Below are positions 19,307-27,046 of a stretch of 41,907 nt of DNA, one piece after another. Source of the DNA: Bacteroidota bacterium. Lineage in GTDB: Bacteria; Bacteroidota; Bacteroidia; Flavobacteriales; Flavobacteriaceae. The notes beneath the pieces were generated by a model that saw only the letters and a program-made list of their open reading frames with translations, had not been told where the DNA came from and did no database searches. Within the stretch, counting starts at the first letter, position 1. Each line of letters starts with the position of its first letter. The position numbers and the translations under genes are program-made. The stretch is from positions 1 to 41,907 of the forward strand of contig JAQCDS010000010.1 of assembly GCA_027620655.1 (NCBI GenBank), given 5' to 3'.

Positions 19307-19756
19307 TTATTTTTTAAAATATTTGAAAGGGACTACCAACATACCAAAGCATTTCCCATCTTTTTTCCCTAGGTGTTTATGATGGATCTTATGAGCTCGG
19401 CGTACCCCTTTTGCATACCAGTTGTTTGCATTACGAAACATTTTAAAGCGTTGGTGGATAAAAATATCATGTACTATAAAATATGTAGCGCCATAGGCCA
19501 TAATACCGAGTCCAATTGGAAGTCCTGCCCAAAATCCTTCGTAACTCCAAAAGTAAAAGCAAGTCATACTTACTACGGCATAAAAAATAAAAAATGCATC
19601 GTTGCGCTCAAACCAACTGTCGTGATCTTTGTGATGATGGTCTTTGTGTAAACTCCACAAAAAACCATGCATAATGTATTTGTGTGTAAACCAGGCCATA
19701 AATTCCATAATGCTGAAAGTCCCCAGAAAAACAACGATCCATAAAAGTGTGTTCAT
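19307..19756 (-). CDS. crtZ: Beta-carotene 3-hydroxylase
   Basis: The 149-residue di-iron membrane hydroxylase has all four histidine clusters: H25xxxxH30, H37xxHH (37, 40, 41), H96xxxxH101 and H122xxHH (122, 125, 126). It hydroxylates both rings of beta-carotene to zeaxanthin. It sits 10 bases after crtB and 3 bases before the cyclase gene in one leftward operon. With no ketolase in the window, zeaxanthin is the predicted end product here. Confidence 0.92.
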   Translation of the reverse strand: MNTLLWIVVFLGTFSIMEFMAWFTHKYIMHGFLWSLHKDHHHKDHDSWFERNDAFFIFYAVVSMTCFYFWSYEGFWAGLPIGLGIMAYGATYFIVHDIFIHQRFKMFRNANNWYAKGVRRAHKIHHKHLGKKDGKCFGMLVVPFKYFKK

Positions 19757-19766
19757 AATGATTTGG

Positions 19767-20606
19767 TTATAATAGATTTAAATGATATTTGACATAGCTG
19801 CGTGTTAGCAACTCTACTTTTTTATAATTAGGTACTCGAATTCTAGTGTTTTTAATTTCTAGTGCAGGGGTTTTCTTGAGTTTTTTAAGCAATTGACTGT
19901 AATAGCGATAAGCCATAAAAACACCAAATTTTGCTTCAATTGGCAATAATTTAATCCCACTTAATCCTCTTGCAAAATCATTTTCAATATCGTCTATGAT
20001 ATGCTGCTTTGCTATTTCATCAAGATTGTTTAAATCCGTATTTGGAAAATAAGTTCTTTTAAGCTCATCATGATCTGCTTTTAAATCTCTCAAGAAATTT
20101 ACTTTTTGAAATGCTGAACCTAATGCCATTGCTGATGCTTTAAGCGAATCGTATTTTTCTTGGTTTCCATTGACAAAAACCTTTAAACACATTAGCCCTA
20201 CAACGTCTGCAGAACCATAAATATAGTCTTTATATTCTTCTTCTGTTTTATATTCAAATTTATGCAAGTCCATCCGCATAGAATTCATAAAAGAATCAAC
20301 TAGCTCGCGATCTATATTGTAATTGTGATACGTATGTTGAAAAGCATTTAAAATTGGGTTGAGACTTATTTTATTGTGTAAAGCAATTTCCAAATCTGTT
20401 TCAAATTTTGAGAACAATTCTTTTTTTGGATAGCTGTGAAATGAATCAACAATTTCGTCTGCCAAACGGACAAATCCGTAAATATTATAAATATCCTGAC
20501 GAATGGAGCTCGCCAACATTTTGGTAGCCATCGAAAAAGATGTGCTATAGGTTTTGGTGACAATTCTGCTACAATCTTTTGATACAGTGTCGAAAATAGA
20601 TTTCAT
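19767..20606 (-). CDS. crtB: Phytoene synthase
   Basis: The 279-residue squalene/phytoene synthase has both Asp-rich, diphosphate-binding motifs, D50-x-x-x-D54 (DEIVD) and D174-x-x-x-D178 (DLKAD), plus RTYFP. It joins two geranylgeranyl diphosphates into phytoene, the first committed carotenoid step. It lies 35 bases after crtI and 10 before crtZ. Length is slightly short of proteobacterial CrtB (about 300) but normal for this phylum. Confidence 0.94.
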   Translation of the reverse strand: MKSIFDTVSKDCSRIVTKTYSTSFSMATKMLASSIRQDIYNIYGFVRLADEIVDSFHSYPKKELFSKFETDLEIALHNKISLNPILNAFQHTYHNYNIDRELVDSFMNSMRMDLHKFEYKTEEEYKDYIYGSADVVGLMCLKVFVNGNQEKYDSLKASAMALGSAFQKVNFLRDLKADHDELKRTYFPNTDLNNLDEIAKQHIIDDIENDFARGLSGIKLLPIEAKFGVFMAYRYYSQLLKKLKKTPALEIKNTRIRVPNYKKVELLTRSYVKYHLNLL

Positions 20607-20641
20607 AAACTCAAACTTTTAATCCACAACAAAAAATTCTA

Positions 20642-22102
20642 TTATAAAACTTTTTGAACAAGTTCGGCTGTTAGTTTTCCAGAGATAAGGGATGGAGGAA
20701 CTCCAGGTCCAGGGACGGTCAATTGCCCTGTGAAATATAAATTTTTTACTTTTTTACTTTTTAGTTTTGGTCTTAAAAATGCTGTTTGCAATAGCGTGTT
20801 GGCCATTCCATAAGCATTTCCTTTGTACGAATTATAATCTTTTTTAAAGTCGTTAACACAAAAGGATTTTTTAAAGATAATATTTTTTTTAACATCTTGT
20901 TGCGTTAGGTCTTCAAAACGGTTTATTATTTTTTCAAAATATTCTTCTCGTAATTCTGGTGTATCTTCTAATCCTGGCGCAAGTGGAATTAAGAAAATTC
21001 CCGCTTCTTTTCCCTTTGGTGCACAAGAATCATCTGTAATACTAGGAAAACTTGCATAAAAAAGTGGTTTTTCTGGCCAAGCAGGGTTATCATAAATAGC
21101 TTCTGCATGTACATCAAAGTCGACATCAAAAAAGAGTGTGTGATGATCAACTTTTTTTAGTTTTTTATCAAATCCCACATAAAAAAGAAGTGATGATGGT
21201 GCAAATGTTTTTTTATCCCAATAGCGCTCAGAATATTGTCTGTGTTCTTCTTCCAAAAGCGTTTCTGTATGATGATAATCTGCACCACTTAAAACGAGGT
21301 GACATTTTTCTTTTTTACCATTAACCACAATACCATTTGCAGTGCCATTTTCTACTAAAATAGACTCAACATTTGCATCTGTCTTTATGGTAACACCTAG
21401 TTCTTTTGCAAGGGCTTCCATTGCCAAAATAACTTGGTACATCCCTTTTTTTGGATGATAAGTTCCCAATCCAAAATCGGCGTAATTCATAAAATTATAG
21501 AAAGATGGGGTGTCACTTGGTTTTGCTCCTAGAAACAAAACAGGAAATTCCAGTATTTGAGCAAGTCTGTTATTTTTGAATTTTTTTCGAACGTCACGTT
21601 TGATTGTACTCAAAAATTGATTGACTTTAAATATTGTTTTTGGAGTTACTAATTCAAGAGGTGAAACGCCTGGTTTATAAACTAAATCTTTTATAGCAAT
21701 ATCATAATTGCTTTTGGCGCCACCTATAAATTCCATTAATTGTTTTGAGCTACCTGGTTCTTCTTTTTCAAAAGTTTGGCAAATTTTTTCTAATGAATTT
21801 TCAATACTAATGGCGTCATTCTTTCCAAAGTATACACTGTATGCAGGGTTAAGTTTATCTAGAGAATAATAATCTGAAGGGTGTTTGTCAAAATCTCCAA
21901 AAAAGCGTTCAAAAACATCAGGCATCCAATACCATGTCGGACCAATATCGAATGTAAATCCATTTATTTTGAGCTGTCGAGCTCGTCCTCCTATGGTTTC
22001 GTTTTTTTCAAAAACAGTTACTTTGTAACCTGCTTTTGCGAGATAACATGATGCTGCAAGCGATGAGAATCCTGAGCCAATTATATGTATAGTCTTTTTC
22101 AT
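20642..22102 (-). CDS. crtI: Phytoene desaturase
   Basis: The 486-residue flavoprotein opens with an FAD dinucleotide-binding fold (GSGFSSLAASCYLAKAGYKV, then FEKNETIGGRA) and ends with the family signature YFTGQLTVPGPGVPPSLISG. It converts phytoene to lycopene by successive desaturations at the membrane. It is the first biosynthetic gene of the cluster, 53 bases after the MerR/B12 regulator gene, with a perfect inverted repeat (22141-22164) at the junction. A dedicated promoter was not obvious, so it may be transcribed with the regulator. Confidence 0.95.
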   Translation of the reverse strand: MKKTIHIIGSGFSSLAASCYLAKAGYKVTVFEKNETIGGRARQLKINGFTFDIGPTWYWMPDVFERFFGDFDKHPSDYYSLDKLNPAYSVYFGKNDAISIENSLEKICQTFEKEEPGSSKQLMEFIGGAKSNYDIAIKDLVYKPGVSPLELVTPKTIFKVNQFLSTIKRDVRKKFKNNRLAQILEFPVLFLGAKPSDTPSFYNFMNYADFGLGTYHPKKGMYQVILAMEALAKELGVTIKTDANVESILVENGTANGIVVNGKKEKCHLVLSGADYHHTETLLEEEHRQYSERYWDKKTFAPSSLLFYVGFDKKLKKVDHHTLFFDVDFDVHAEAIYDNPAWPEKPLFYASFPSITDDSCAPKGKEAGIFLIPLAPGLEDTPELREEYFEKIINRFEDLTQQDVKKNIIFKKSFCVNDFKKDYNSYKGNAYGMANTLLQTAFLRPKLKSKKVKNLYFTGQLTVPGPGVPPSLISGKLTAELVQKVL

Positions 22103-22140
22103 ATGTTTATAAAAGTAGTAAAAAGACTAAACAGAGAAGT

Positions 22141-22164
22141 GATTTGTAAACTTTTTTACAAATC
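22141..22164. repeat. Perfect inverted repeat at the regulator-crtI junction
   Basis: The arms GATTTGTAAA and TTTACAAATC enclose a 4-base spacer (cttt). The repeat covers the stop codon of the MerR/B12 gene and lies 39 bases before the crtI start on the minus strand. It has no T-run, so it is a poor intrinsic terminator. It could be an operator or an RNA stem that affects crtI expression. Confidence 0.5.
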
Positions 22165-23055
22165 TTTAACTAAATCTTCAATTTTACTGTACAATTTTAT
22201 TTGATTTGGAATTTTATTTGGATTAATATTTCGAGTTTTGTATCCAATGAGTTTTGCTTTTTTATTACTGTTTTTTAGATAGTGCTTAGAAAATTTTTTC
22301 AAATATTTTTGGATAGAATTTTCACTAGGTTTTACTGTAAAATACGAAATATAGGTTATATCATCATAAAGTTTATTGATATGTTTTAGATTGTCTAATG
22401 GAATATTTTCTCCTAAAAATATGGTGTGGTACCCCAAATTTAAGATTTCATAATTGATAAATAATAATCCCAAATCATGTGTTTCATTTTCAGGTAGAAA
22501 TAATACAAATGTTTTATCACTGGGGCGGCGGTCTATACTTTGAAGTCGTTCTATGTGAATCAAAATTTTTTGTTTTATGTGTACCGTTAGAAAATGCTCG
22601 TGAGATGAGGTTATTGAATTTGTTTGCCATAACATTCCAAGGTCATATAGAAGGGGTAAGAAGACATCATAAAAAATTTGTCTGAATGTTTTTTCTTCTA
22701 ACAAGCCATTATAGGTGTTATAAAAAAGTGTTTGATCAAAATTTAGCATTGCCAATTTAAAAGCTATAATAGCTTGACTATCACTTTTACCCAAAAAAGC
22801 CAGCTCTCTGGTTTTTGGTGCCAATTCAGATTCGTCTAGAGCAACAATTTTTGAAATCTTAAATCCATTATTATTCAAAAAACTAATATTGAGCAGTTTT
22901 TGAAGGTTATGAAGATCGTAATGTCTGATGTTAGTTTCTGTACGTTTGGGCTGAAGTAAGTTGTATCGTTTTTCCCAAATACGGATGATGTGTGCTTTTA
23001 CACCAGAAATGTTTTCAAGGTCTTTTATGCTAAAGACGTTTTCGGTAGTGTCCAT
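22156..23055 (-). CDS. MerR-family, B12-binding regulator (CarH/LitR-like)
   Basis: The 299-residue regulator has a MerR winged helix at residues 7-75 (VKAHIIRIWEKRYNLLQPKRT), a helical domain (about 85-165) and a Rossmann-type cobalamin domain (about 180-295). The CarH signature W-x9-E-H is intact (Trp143, Glu153, His154), and ETHDLG supplies the candidate lower-axial ligand His193. By family knowledge CarH uses adenosylcobalamin to bind and repress carotenoid promoters in the dark and lets go in light. The position at the head of crtI-crtB-crtZ-crtY, on the same strand, fits that job. The -7 element upstream is weak (TATTTTAG, 23084-23077). Light response itself is inferred. Confidence 0.88.
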   Translation of the reverse strand: MDTTENVFSIKDLENISGVKAHIIRIWEKRYNLLQPKRTETNIRHYDLHNLQKLLNISFLNNNGFKISKIVALDESELAPKTRELAFLGKSDSQAIIAFKLAMLNFDQTLFYNTYNGLLEEKTFRQIFYDVFLPLLYDLGMLWQTNSITSSHEHFLTVHIKQKILIHIERLQSIDRRPSDKTFVLFLPENETHDLGLLFINYEILNLGYHTIFLGENIPLDNLKHINKLYDDITYISYFTVKPSENSIQKYLKKFSKHYLKNSNKKAKLIGYKTRNINPNKIPNQIKLYSKIEDLVKDL

Positions 23056-23124
23056 TATTTTGAAGATTTGGTTTGACTAAAATACTAAAAAATAATGAAA
23101 AGCACACGCATTAAATGCATAAAG

Positions 23125-23209
23125 TGCGCACGAGAAGACTCGAACTTCCACGGGAATAACTCCCACTAGCCCCTCAAGCTAGCGCGTCTACCAATTCCGC
23201 CACGTGCGC
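23125..23209 (-). tRNA. tRNA-Leu (GAG)
   Basis: The 85-base class II tRNA has acceptor stem GCGCACG / CGTGCGC with discriminator A, D-loop region TGGTAGAC, anticodon stem CTAGC/GCTAG around loop TTGAGGG (anticodon GAG), a variable arm (GGGAGTTATTCCC), and T-arm GTTCGAGTC. CCA is not encoded. A terminator separates it from the upstream tRNA-Lys, so its own promoter is unclear. Confidence 0.95.
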
Positions 23210-23223
23210 AATAATTATTGAAG

Positions 23224-23258
23224 AAAAAAAAAGTTAAGACAGTGCTTAACTTTTTTTT
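23224..23258. terminator. Terminator between the two tRNA genes
   Basis: GTTAAG (23233-23238) pairs with CTTAAC (23245-23250), flanked by A9 and T8. It lies right after the tRNA-Lys 3' end in the leftward direction, so it should end tRNA-Lys transcripts. It is symmetric enough to work both ways. Confidence 0.75.
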
Positions 23259-23259
23259 G

Positions 23260-23332
23260 TGACTTGGCTGGGGCTCGAACCCAGGACCCTCTCCTTAAAA
23301 GGGAGATGCTCTACCAACTGAGCTACCAAGTC
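23260..23332 (-). tRNA. tRNA-Lys (TTT)
   Basis: This 73-base tRNA has acceptor GACTTGG / CCAAGTC with discriminator A, D-arm TAGCTCAGTTGGTAGAGC, anticodon loop CTTTTAA (anticodon TTT) and T-arm GGGTTCGAGCCCC. CCA is not encoded. Confidence 0.97.
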
Positions 23333-23356
23333 GTTTGGACTTGCGTATTGCGGCTG

Positions 23357-23386
23357 CAAAGATAATGGGTTTAATTAATAATACAA
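23357..23386 (-). promoter_or_regulatory. Promoter of tRNA-Lys
   Basis: On the minus strand, TTG (23386-23384) and TATCTTTG (23364-23357) are 19 bases apart, with transcription expected to start about 18 bases before the tRNA. Confidence 0.75.
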
Positions 23387-23460
23387 CCTTTTTTTCTCAA
23401 TATTTTTTTGTTTTTTTGTAATACTACTAATAGTAGAATCAAAATTAATTTTACTCCGTT

Positions 23461-23991
23461 ATGATAGTTGTTTTGTTGGGATATATGGGTTCTGGAAAAT
23501 CATCCATTGGGAGAACACTTGCCAACTCTAAAGGGTTTCAGTTTTTAGATTTAGACCATTACATAGAACAACAAGAACAACTGTCAGTTGCTGATTTGTT
23601 TGAAAAAAGAGGACATATTGAATTTCGAAAACTCGAAGTAAAAGCCGTTCAAAAAATTTGTAGAACTCACACAAATATTATTCTCGCTCTTGGAGGAGGT
23701 ACGCCTTGTTATGGTGATACAATGACATTTTTGAACGACCACCCTGATGTGTTTACGATCTACCTAAAATCATCTGTAGGAACGCTTAAAAACCGTTTGA
23801 TTTTTGAAAAATCTAAACGCCCATTAATTGCTAATATTAACGATAATGATTTGGCGGAATTTATTGCCAAGCATTTATTTGAACGTTCAAAATATTACAA
23901 TCAAGCGCAGTGGAGCATTTCAGTAGATGATTTACCTGTTGAAGAAATTGCAAGTAAAATTGAATTTGAATTAGACGAGCACAACTTTTGA
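23461..23991 (+). CDS. aroK: Shikimate kinase
   Basis: The 176-residue kinase phosphorylates shikimate at the 3-hydroxyl with ATP, a step toward chorismate and aromatic amino acids. Walker A is GYMGSGKS (residues 7-14); shikimate-binding DLDHYIE, RGHIEFRKLE and LGGGTP are all present. The length matches the family. It converges with the phosphoribosyltransferase gene, and the last 21 bases of the two coding regions overlap. No clear promoter box was found upstream. Confidence 0.95.
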   Translation: MIVVLLGYMGSGKSSIGRTLANSKGFQFLDLDHYIEQQEQLSVADLFEKRGHIEFRKLEVKAVQKICRTHTNIILALGGGTPCYGDTMTFLNDHPDVFTIYLKSSVGTLKNRLIFEKSKRPLIANINDNDLAEFIAKHLFERSKYYNQAQWSISVDDLPVEEIASKIEFELDEHNF

Positions 23992-24474
23992 GTTTTTTCC
24001 GTCAAAAATAACATCAATATGCTCATGTAATGAGGTTGATAGTGAAATCCCCTTAAAGTCTGCTTTTACAGGGTATTTCTTATGATTTCTATTCACTAAA
24101 ACAGCAGTTTTAAACTGTGTCAAAGGCGTGTCCAAAAAATGTTTTACCCCATAAATCAATGTAGTACCAGAGTGTAATACATCATCAACCAAAACTAAGG
24201 ATTTGTTAGCGTAATCTTCTTGATTTAAAGAAGTCGTTATTTTTTCGGTAGGATTTTTTTTGTTGATTTTGACCCTACATAATTTTGCTTTTATGTCTGA
24301 AATTTTTTCTAATTGTTGTTTTATTTTTTCTGCCAAAATATAGCCATTGGAATAAATTCCAGCCAAAATAATTTCTTTTTGTTCAACATTAGATTCATAA
24401 ATCTGATATGCAATACGTTTAATTTTATGATCAATTTCTTGATGATTTAGGATGCAATTTTGTGTTAGTGCCAT
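23971..24474 (-). CDS. PyrR-like phosphoribosyltransferase
   Basis: This 167-residue type I phosphoribosyltransferase has the PRPP loop LVLVDDVLHSGTT and the C-terminal pattern PVKADFKGISLSTSLHEHIDV, which is like PyrR. PyrR proteins in other phyla are pyrimidine-operon attenuators with weak uracil phosphoribosyltransferase activity; whether this one binds RNA is unknown, and a simple base-salvage role is possible. No pyr genes are near. A -7 box TATATTTG lies at 24496-24489, but -33 spacing is poor. Confidence 0.75.
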   Translation of the reverse strand: MALTQNCILNHQEIDHKIKRIAYQIYESNVEQKEIILAGIYSNGYILAEKIKQQLEKISDIKAKLCRVKINKKNPTEKITTSLNQEDYANKSLVLVDDVLHSGTTLIYGVKHFLDTPLTQFKTAVLVNRNHKKYPVKADFKGISLSTSLHEHIDVIFDGKNSKVVLV

Positions 24475-24528
24475 ACAACTCTTTTTTTCAAATATAAAAA
24501 AGACATTTCAACTTGGTTATCAATTATT

Positions 24529-24903
24529 TTAATTTTCATCAAAATCTAAATAGTCTTCAATATCTCTCCGATCTTTTTTGGTTGGTCGTCCTTCGCCTTT
24601 TTTTCTATAATAATCTTTTGAATATTTCAAAAGTTCCTTTGTTTCAAACTCCGATTTTGGCGTGGTATCTTGTCTGTAAATATCCACAAATTTTGCACCC
24701 ACTCGGCTTTTTGGAAGATCAAGAACATTTAATTGATAATTGACTTGATTTATACGAACACTAATTTTATCCGCAGGATAAACTTCTCTACTTGGTTTTA
24801 CTACATCATCGTTTACTCGAACATGTCCTTTTTTTGTAGCAGTTGAAGCCAATGTTCTCGTTTTGAAGTAGCGCAAGCACCATAAAAACTTATCAATCCT
24901 CAT
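24529..24903 (-). CDS. S4-domain RNA-binding protein, Hsp15-like
   Basis: From the ATG at 24903 the protein has 124 residues and starts MRIDKFLWCLRYFKTRTLA, the usual Hsp15/S4 opening. KKGHVRVND completes the S4 fold, and a basic tail (KKGEGRPTKKDRRD) follows. Family members bind free 50S subunits with stalled nascent chains and recycle them. A longer reading from an ATG at 24969 adds 22 residues that do not fit the family and lies upstream of a -7 box TATTTTTG at 24942-24935, so the shorter start is preferred. Confidence 0.88.
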   Translation of the reverse strand: MRIDKFLWCLRYFKTRTLASTATKKGHVRVNDDVVKPSREVYPADKISVRINQVNYQLNVLDLPKSRVGAKFVDIYRQDTTPKSEFETKELLKYSKDYYRKKGEGRPTKKDRRDIEDYLDFDEN

Positions 24904-24979
24904 ATTTTTAATTAAAACTCTATTTTCTATTCCACAAAAATAGCATAATATTGTATCTTGCAGCTCCAAAAGTAATTTT

Positions 24980-26005
24980 ATGAGAAATCAGCTTAATGTC
25001 CTTTTTATTTTTGCACTAATGTTTTTTGTCTTTACATGTGGCAAAGACGATGATGAAATAACTTCTACTCCTCCTCGCGATCGTGCCGAGCAACAGGCTA
25101 GCGACATGGATACACTTCAAAATTATTTTCAAACACATTATTACAATTCTGGAGCGTTGAATACGCTTACAACATATCCAACCCTAAACGATATTGTGAT
25201 TACAAAACTAGAAGAAGGTGAAACCTTACCACCAAACACCACATTATTGTCCGATGCTGTTGAAGCAAAAACAACAACATACAAAGATGTTAACTATACC
25301 TATTATATTTTGAGTATTGAAGAAGGTCTTGGTGATCATCCTCATTTTACCGATCAAGTTCGTGTGAATTATGAAGGAAATACCATGGATGATGAGGTGT
25401 TTGATAATTCTGTCAACCCTGTTGACTTGGAATTAATCATTGCTGTTCCTGGTTGGAACCGTGTGTTGCCACAATTTAAAACGGCGAGTTCATTTACTAC
25501 CAATAATAATGGTACCATAACTTTCGAAAATTACGGCATAGGGGTTATGTTTTTACCCTCTGGTTTGGGTTATTTTAGTAATTCTACCACAGGAATATCA
25601 GCATACTCTTGTCTGGTATTCAAATTTGAACTCTATCAATATCAGGTTATGGACCATGATAATGATTTTATTCCTAGCTATATGGAAGATGAAGACAATA
25701 ATATGGACGTTTTTGATGATAATACAGACGGTGATCGTTTTTATAATTTTGATGACAGCGATGATGATGGAGACGGTTATAAAACGTTCAGAGAAGTTCT
25801 ATATACAGAGTATACTGATTCAAGCCGTTCTGGTCTAGAAGCACAATTGCAAGCACTAGCGCCATTAAATTCTAATCAATTCTTTACACCTATAGAAGAT
25901 AAAGATGATGGAACGTTTTCGGCCAAACTTATTACACTTGAGGATACCAATGGAAATGGTATTCCAAATTATCTTGACAGTACAGATGCTGCAACTATCA
26001 ACTAA
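24980..26005 (+). CDS. FKBP-type peptidyl-prolyl isomerase lipoprotein with Asp-rich calcium-binding tail
   Basis: The 341-residue lipoprotein has a hydrophobic leader ending in Cys20, followed by GKDDDE. That resembles the K-(D/E)2 lipoprotein export signal described in Capnocytophaga, so surface display is likely. An FKBP-like domain spans about residues 115-220 (VRVNYEGNTMDDEVFDNS, PGWNRVLPQF, FLPSGLGYF, LVFKFELYQ). The tail has repeats such as DHDNDFIP, DDNTDGD and DSDDDGDGY, like thrombospondin type 3 calcium loops. The role may be folding or stabilising surface proteins. Several usual FKBP active-site aromatics are not obvious, so catalysis is uncertain. A bidirectional terminator follows. 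Confidence 0.75.
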   Translation: MRNQLNVLFIFALMFFVFTCGKDDDEITSTPPRDRAEQQASDMDTLQNYFQTHYYNSGALNTLTTYPTLNDIVITKLEEGETLPPNTTLLSDAVEAKTTTYKDVNYTYYILSIEEGLGDHPHFTDQVRVNYEGNTMDDEVFDNSVNPVDLELIIAVPGWNRVLPQFKTASSFTTNNNGTITFENYGIGVMFLPSGLGYFSNSTTGISAYSCLVFKFELYQYQVMDHDNDFIPSYMEDEDNNMDVFDDNTDGDRFYNFDDSDDDGDGYKTFREVLYTEYTDSSRSGLEAQLQALAPLNSNQFFTPIEDKDDGTFSAKLITLEDTNGNGIPNYLDSTDAATIN

Positions 26006-26023
26006 GATATTTTAGTTTAAATA

Positions 26024-26054
26024 ACAAAAAACCCACTAATTGTGGGTTTTTTTG
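26024..26054. terminator. Bidirectional terminator between FKBP lipoprotein and transketolase genes
   Basis: AACCCAC and GTGGGTT pair around loop TAATT, flanked by an A-run and a T-run. It serves the rightward lipoprotein gene and the leftward transketolase C-subunit gene. Confidence 0.85.
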
Positions 26055-26074
26055 TTTTGAAGTAATTCTTATTA

Positions 26075-27028
26075 TTATTTTCTTCCGATAGCTTTTAAAG
26101 CTTTTTCAACAATTGAAGAAGCATCTAAACCATACTTTTTCATTAGTTGTGCTGGTGTACCAGACTCTCCAAAGGTATCATTGGTAGCAACAAATTCTTG
26201 AGGTGCTGGTGCGTTTTGTCCAAGAACCCGTGCAATACTTTCACCAAGTCCACCCAAATGATTGTGTTCCTCAGCAGAAACAACACAGCCCGTCATGGCC
26301 AAAGACTCTAATAGTGCTTTATCATCTAGAGGTTTAATAGTATGAAAGTTTAGGACTTCCGCAGATATCCCTCTCGCATTCAATTCTTTCGATGCTTCAA
26401 GGGCCTCCCAAACCAAATGTCCAGTTGCAGCAATTGTAACGTCTGTACCCTCGGTCAACTTTATTGCTTTTCCAATTTCAAAAGTTTGATTTTCAGCTGT
26501 GAAAATTGGAACCGATGGCCTCCCAAAACGTAAATAAACAGGCCCTTTGTATTTTGCAATAGCAATAGTTGCTGCTTTTGTTTGATTGTAATCACAAGGG
26601 TTGATGACGACCATTCCTGGTAACATTTTCATCAATCCAATATCTTCAAGAATTTGGTGTGTAGCACCATCTTCCCCAAGTGTAAGACCTGCGTGAGATG
26701 CACAGATTTTTACATTCTTCCCAGAGTAGGCAATAGACTGACGTATTTGATCATAAACACGCCCAGTAGAAAAATTTGCAAAAGTCCCAGTGAAAGGAAT
26801 TTTACCACCAATGGTAAGTCCAGCGGCAATTCCCATCATATTTGCTTCTGCAATACCAACCTGAAAAAACCGATCTGGATTTTCATTTTTAAAAGCATCC
26901 ATTTTTAAGGACCCAATAAGGTCTGCGCAAAGTGCAACAACATTGGGGTTTGTTCTTCCAAGTTCTGCTAGTCCCGCTCCAAAACCACTTCTAGTATCTT
27001 TTTTTTCTGTATATGTATATGTTTTCAT
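26075..27028 (-). CDS. Transketolase, C-terminal subunit
   Basis: The 317-residue protein contains the pyrimidine-binding transketolase domain and the C-terminal domain (GLGESIARVLGQ region). Visible motifs are DLIGSLKMDAF, RFFQVGIAEANMMGIAAGL with the catalytic Glu, and HAGLTLGEDGATHQ. It pairs with the N-terminal subunit encoded 18 bases upstream to form one transketolase of the pentose phosphate pathway. The split into two genes is a known arrangement and is not a frameshift here, as each part has its own start, stop and spacer. Confidence 0.92.
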   Translation of the reverse strand: MKTYTYTEKKDTRSGFGAGLAELGRTNPNVVALCADLIGSLKMDAFKNENPDRFFQVGIAEANMMGIAAGLTIGGKIPFTGTFANFSTGRVYDQIRQSIAYSGKNVKICASHAGLTLGEDGATHQILEDIGLMKMLPGMVVINPCDYNQTKAATIAIAKYKGPVYLRFGRPSVPIFTAENQTFEIGKAIKLTEGTDVTIAATGHLVWEALEASKELNARGISAEVLNFHTIKPLDDKALLESLAMTGCVVSAEEHNHLGGLGESIARVLGQNAPAPQEFVATNDTFGESGTPAQLMKKYGLDASSIVEKALKAIGRK

Positions 27029-27046
27029 TTTAATGGGTTTTGAATA

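Noticed and set aside
24904-24969. ATG at 24969 as the start of the Hsp15-like protein
   Set aside because: The extra 22 residues do not resemble the family, and a -7 promoter box lies inside this stretch.
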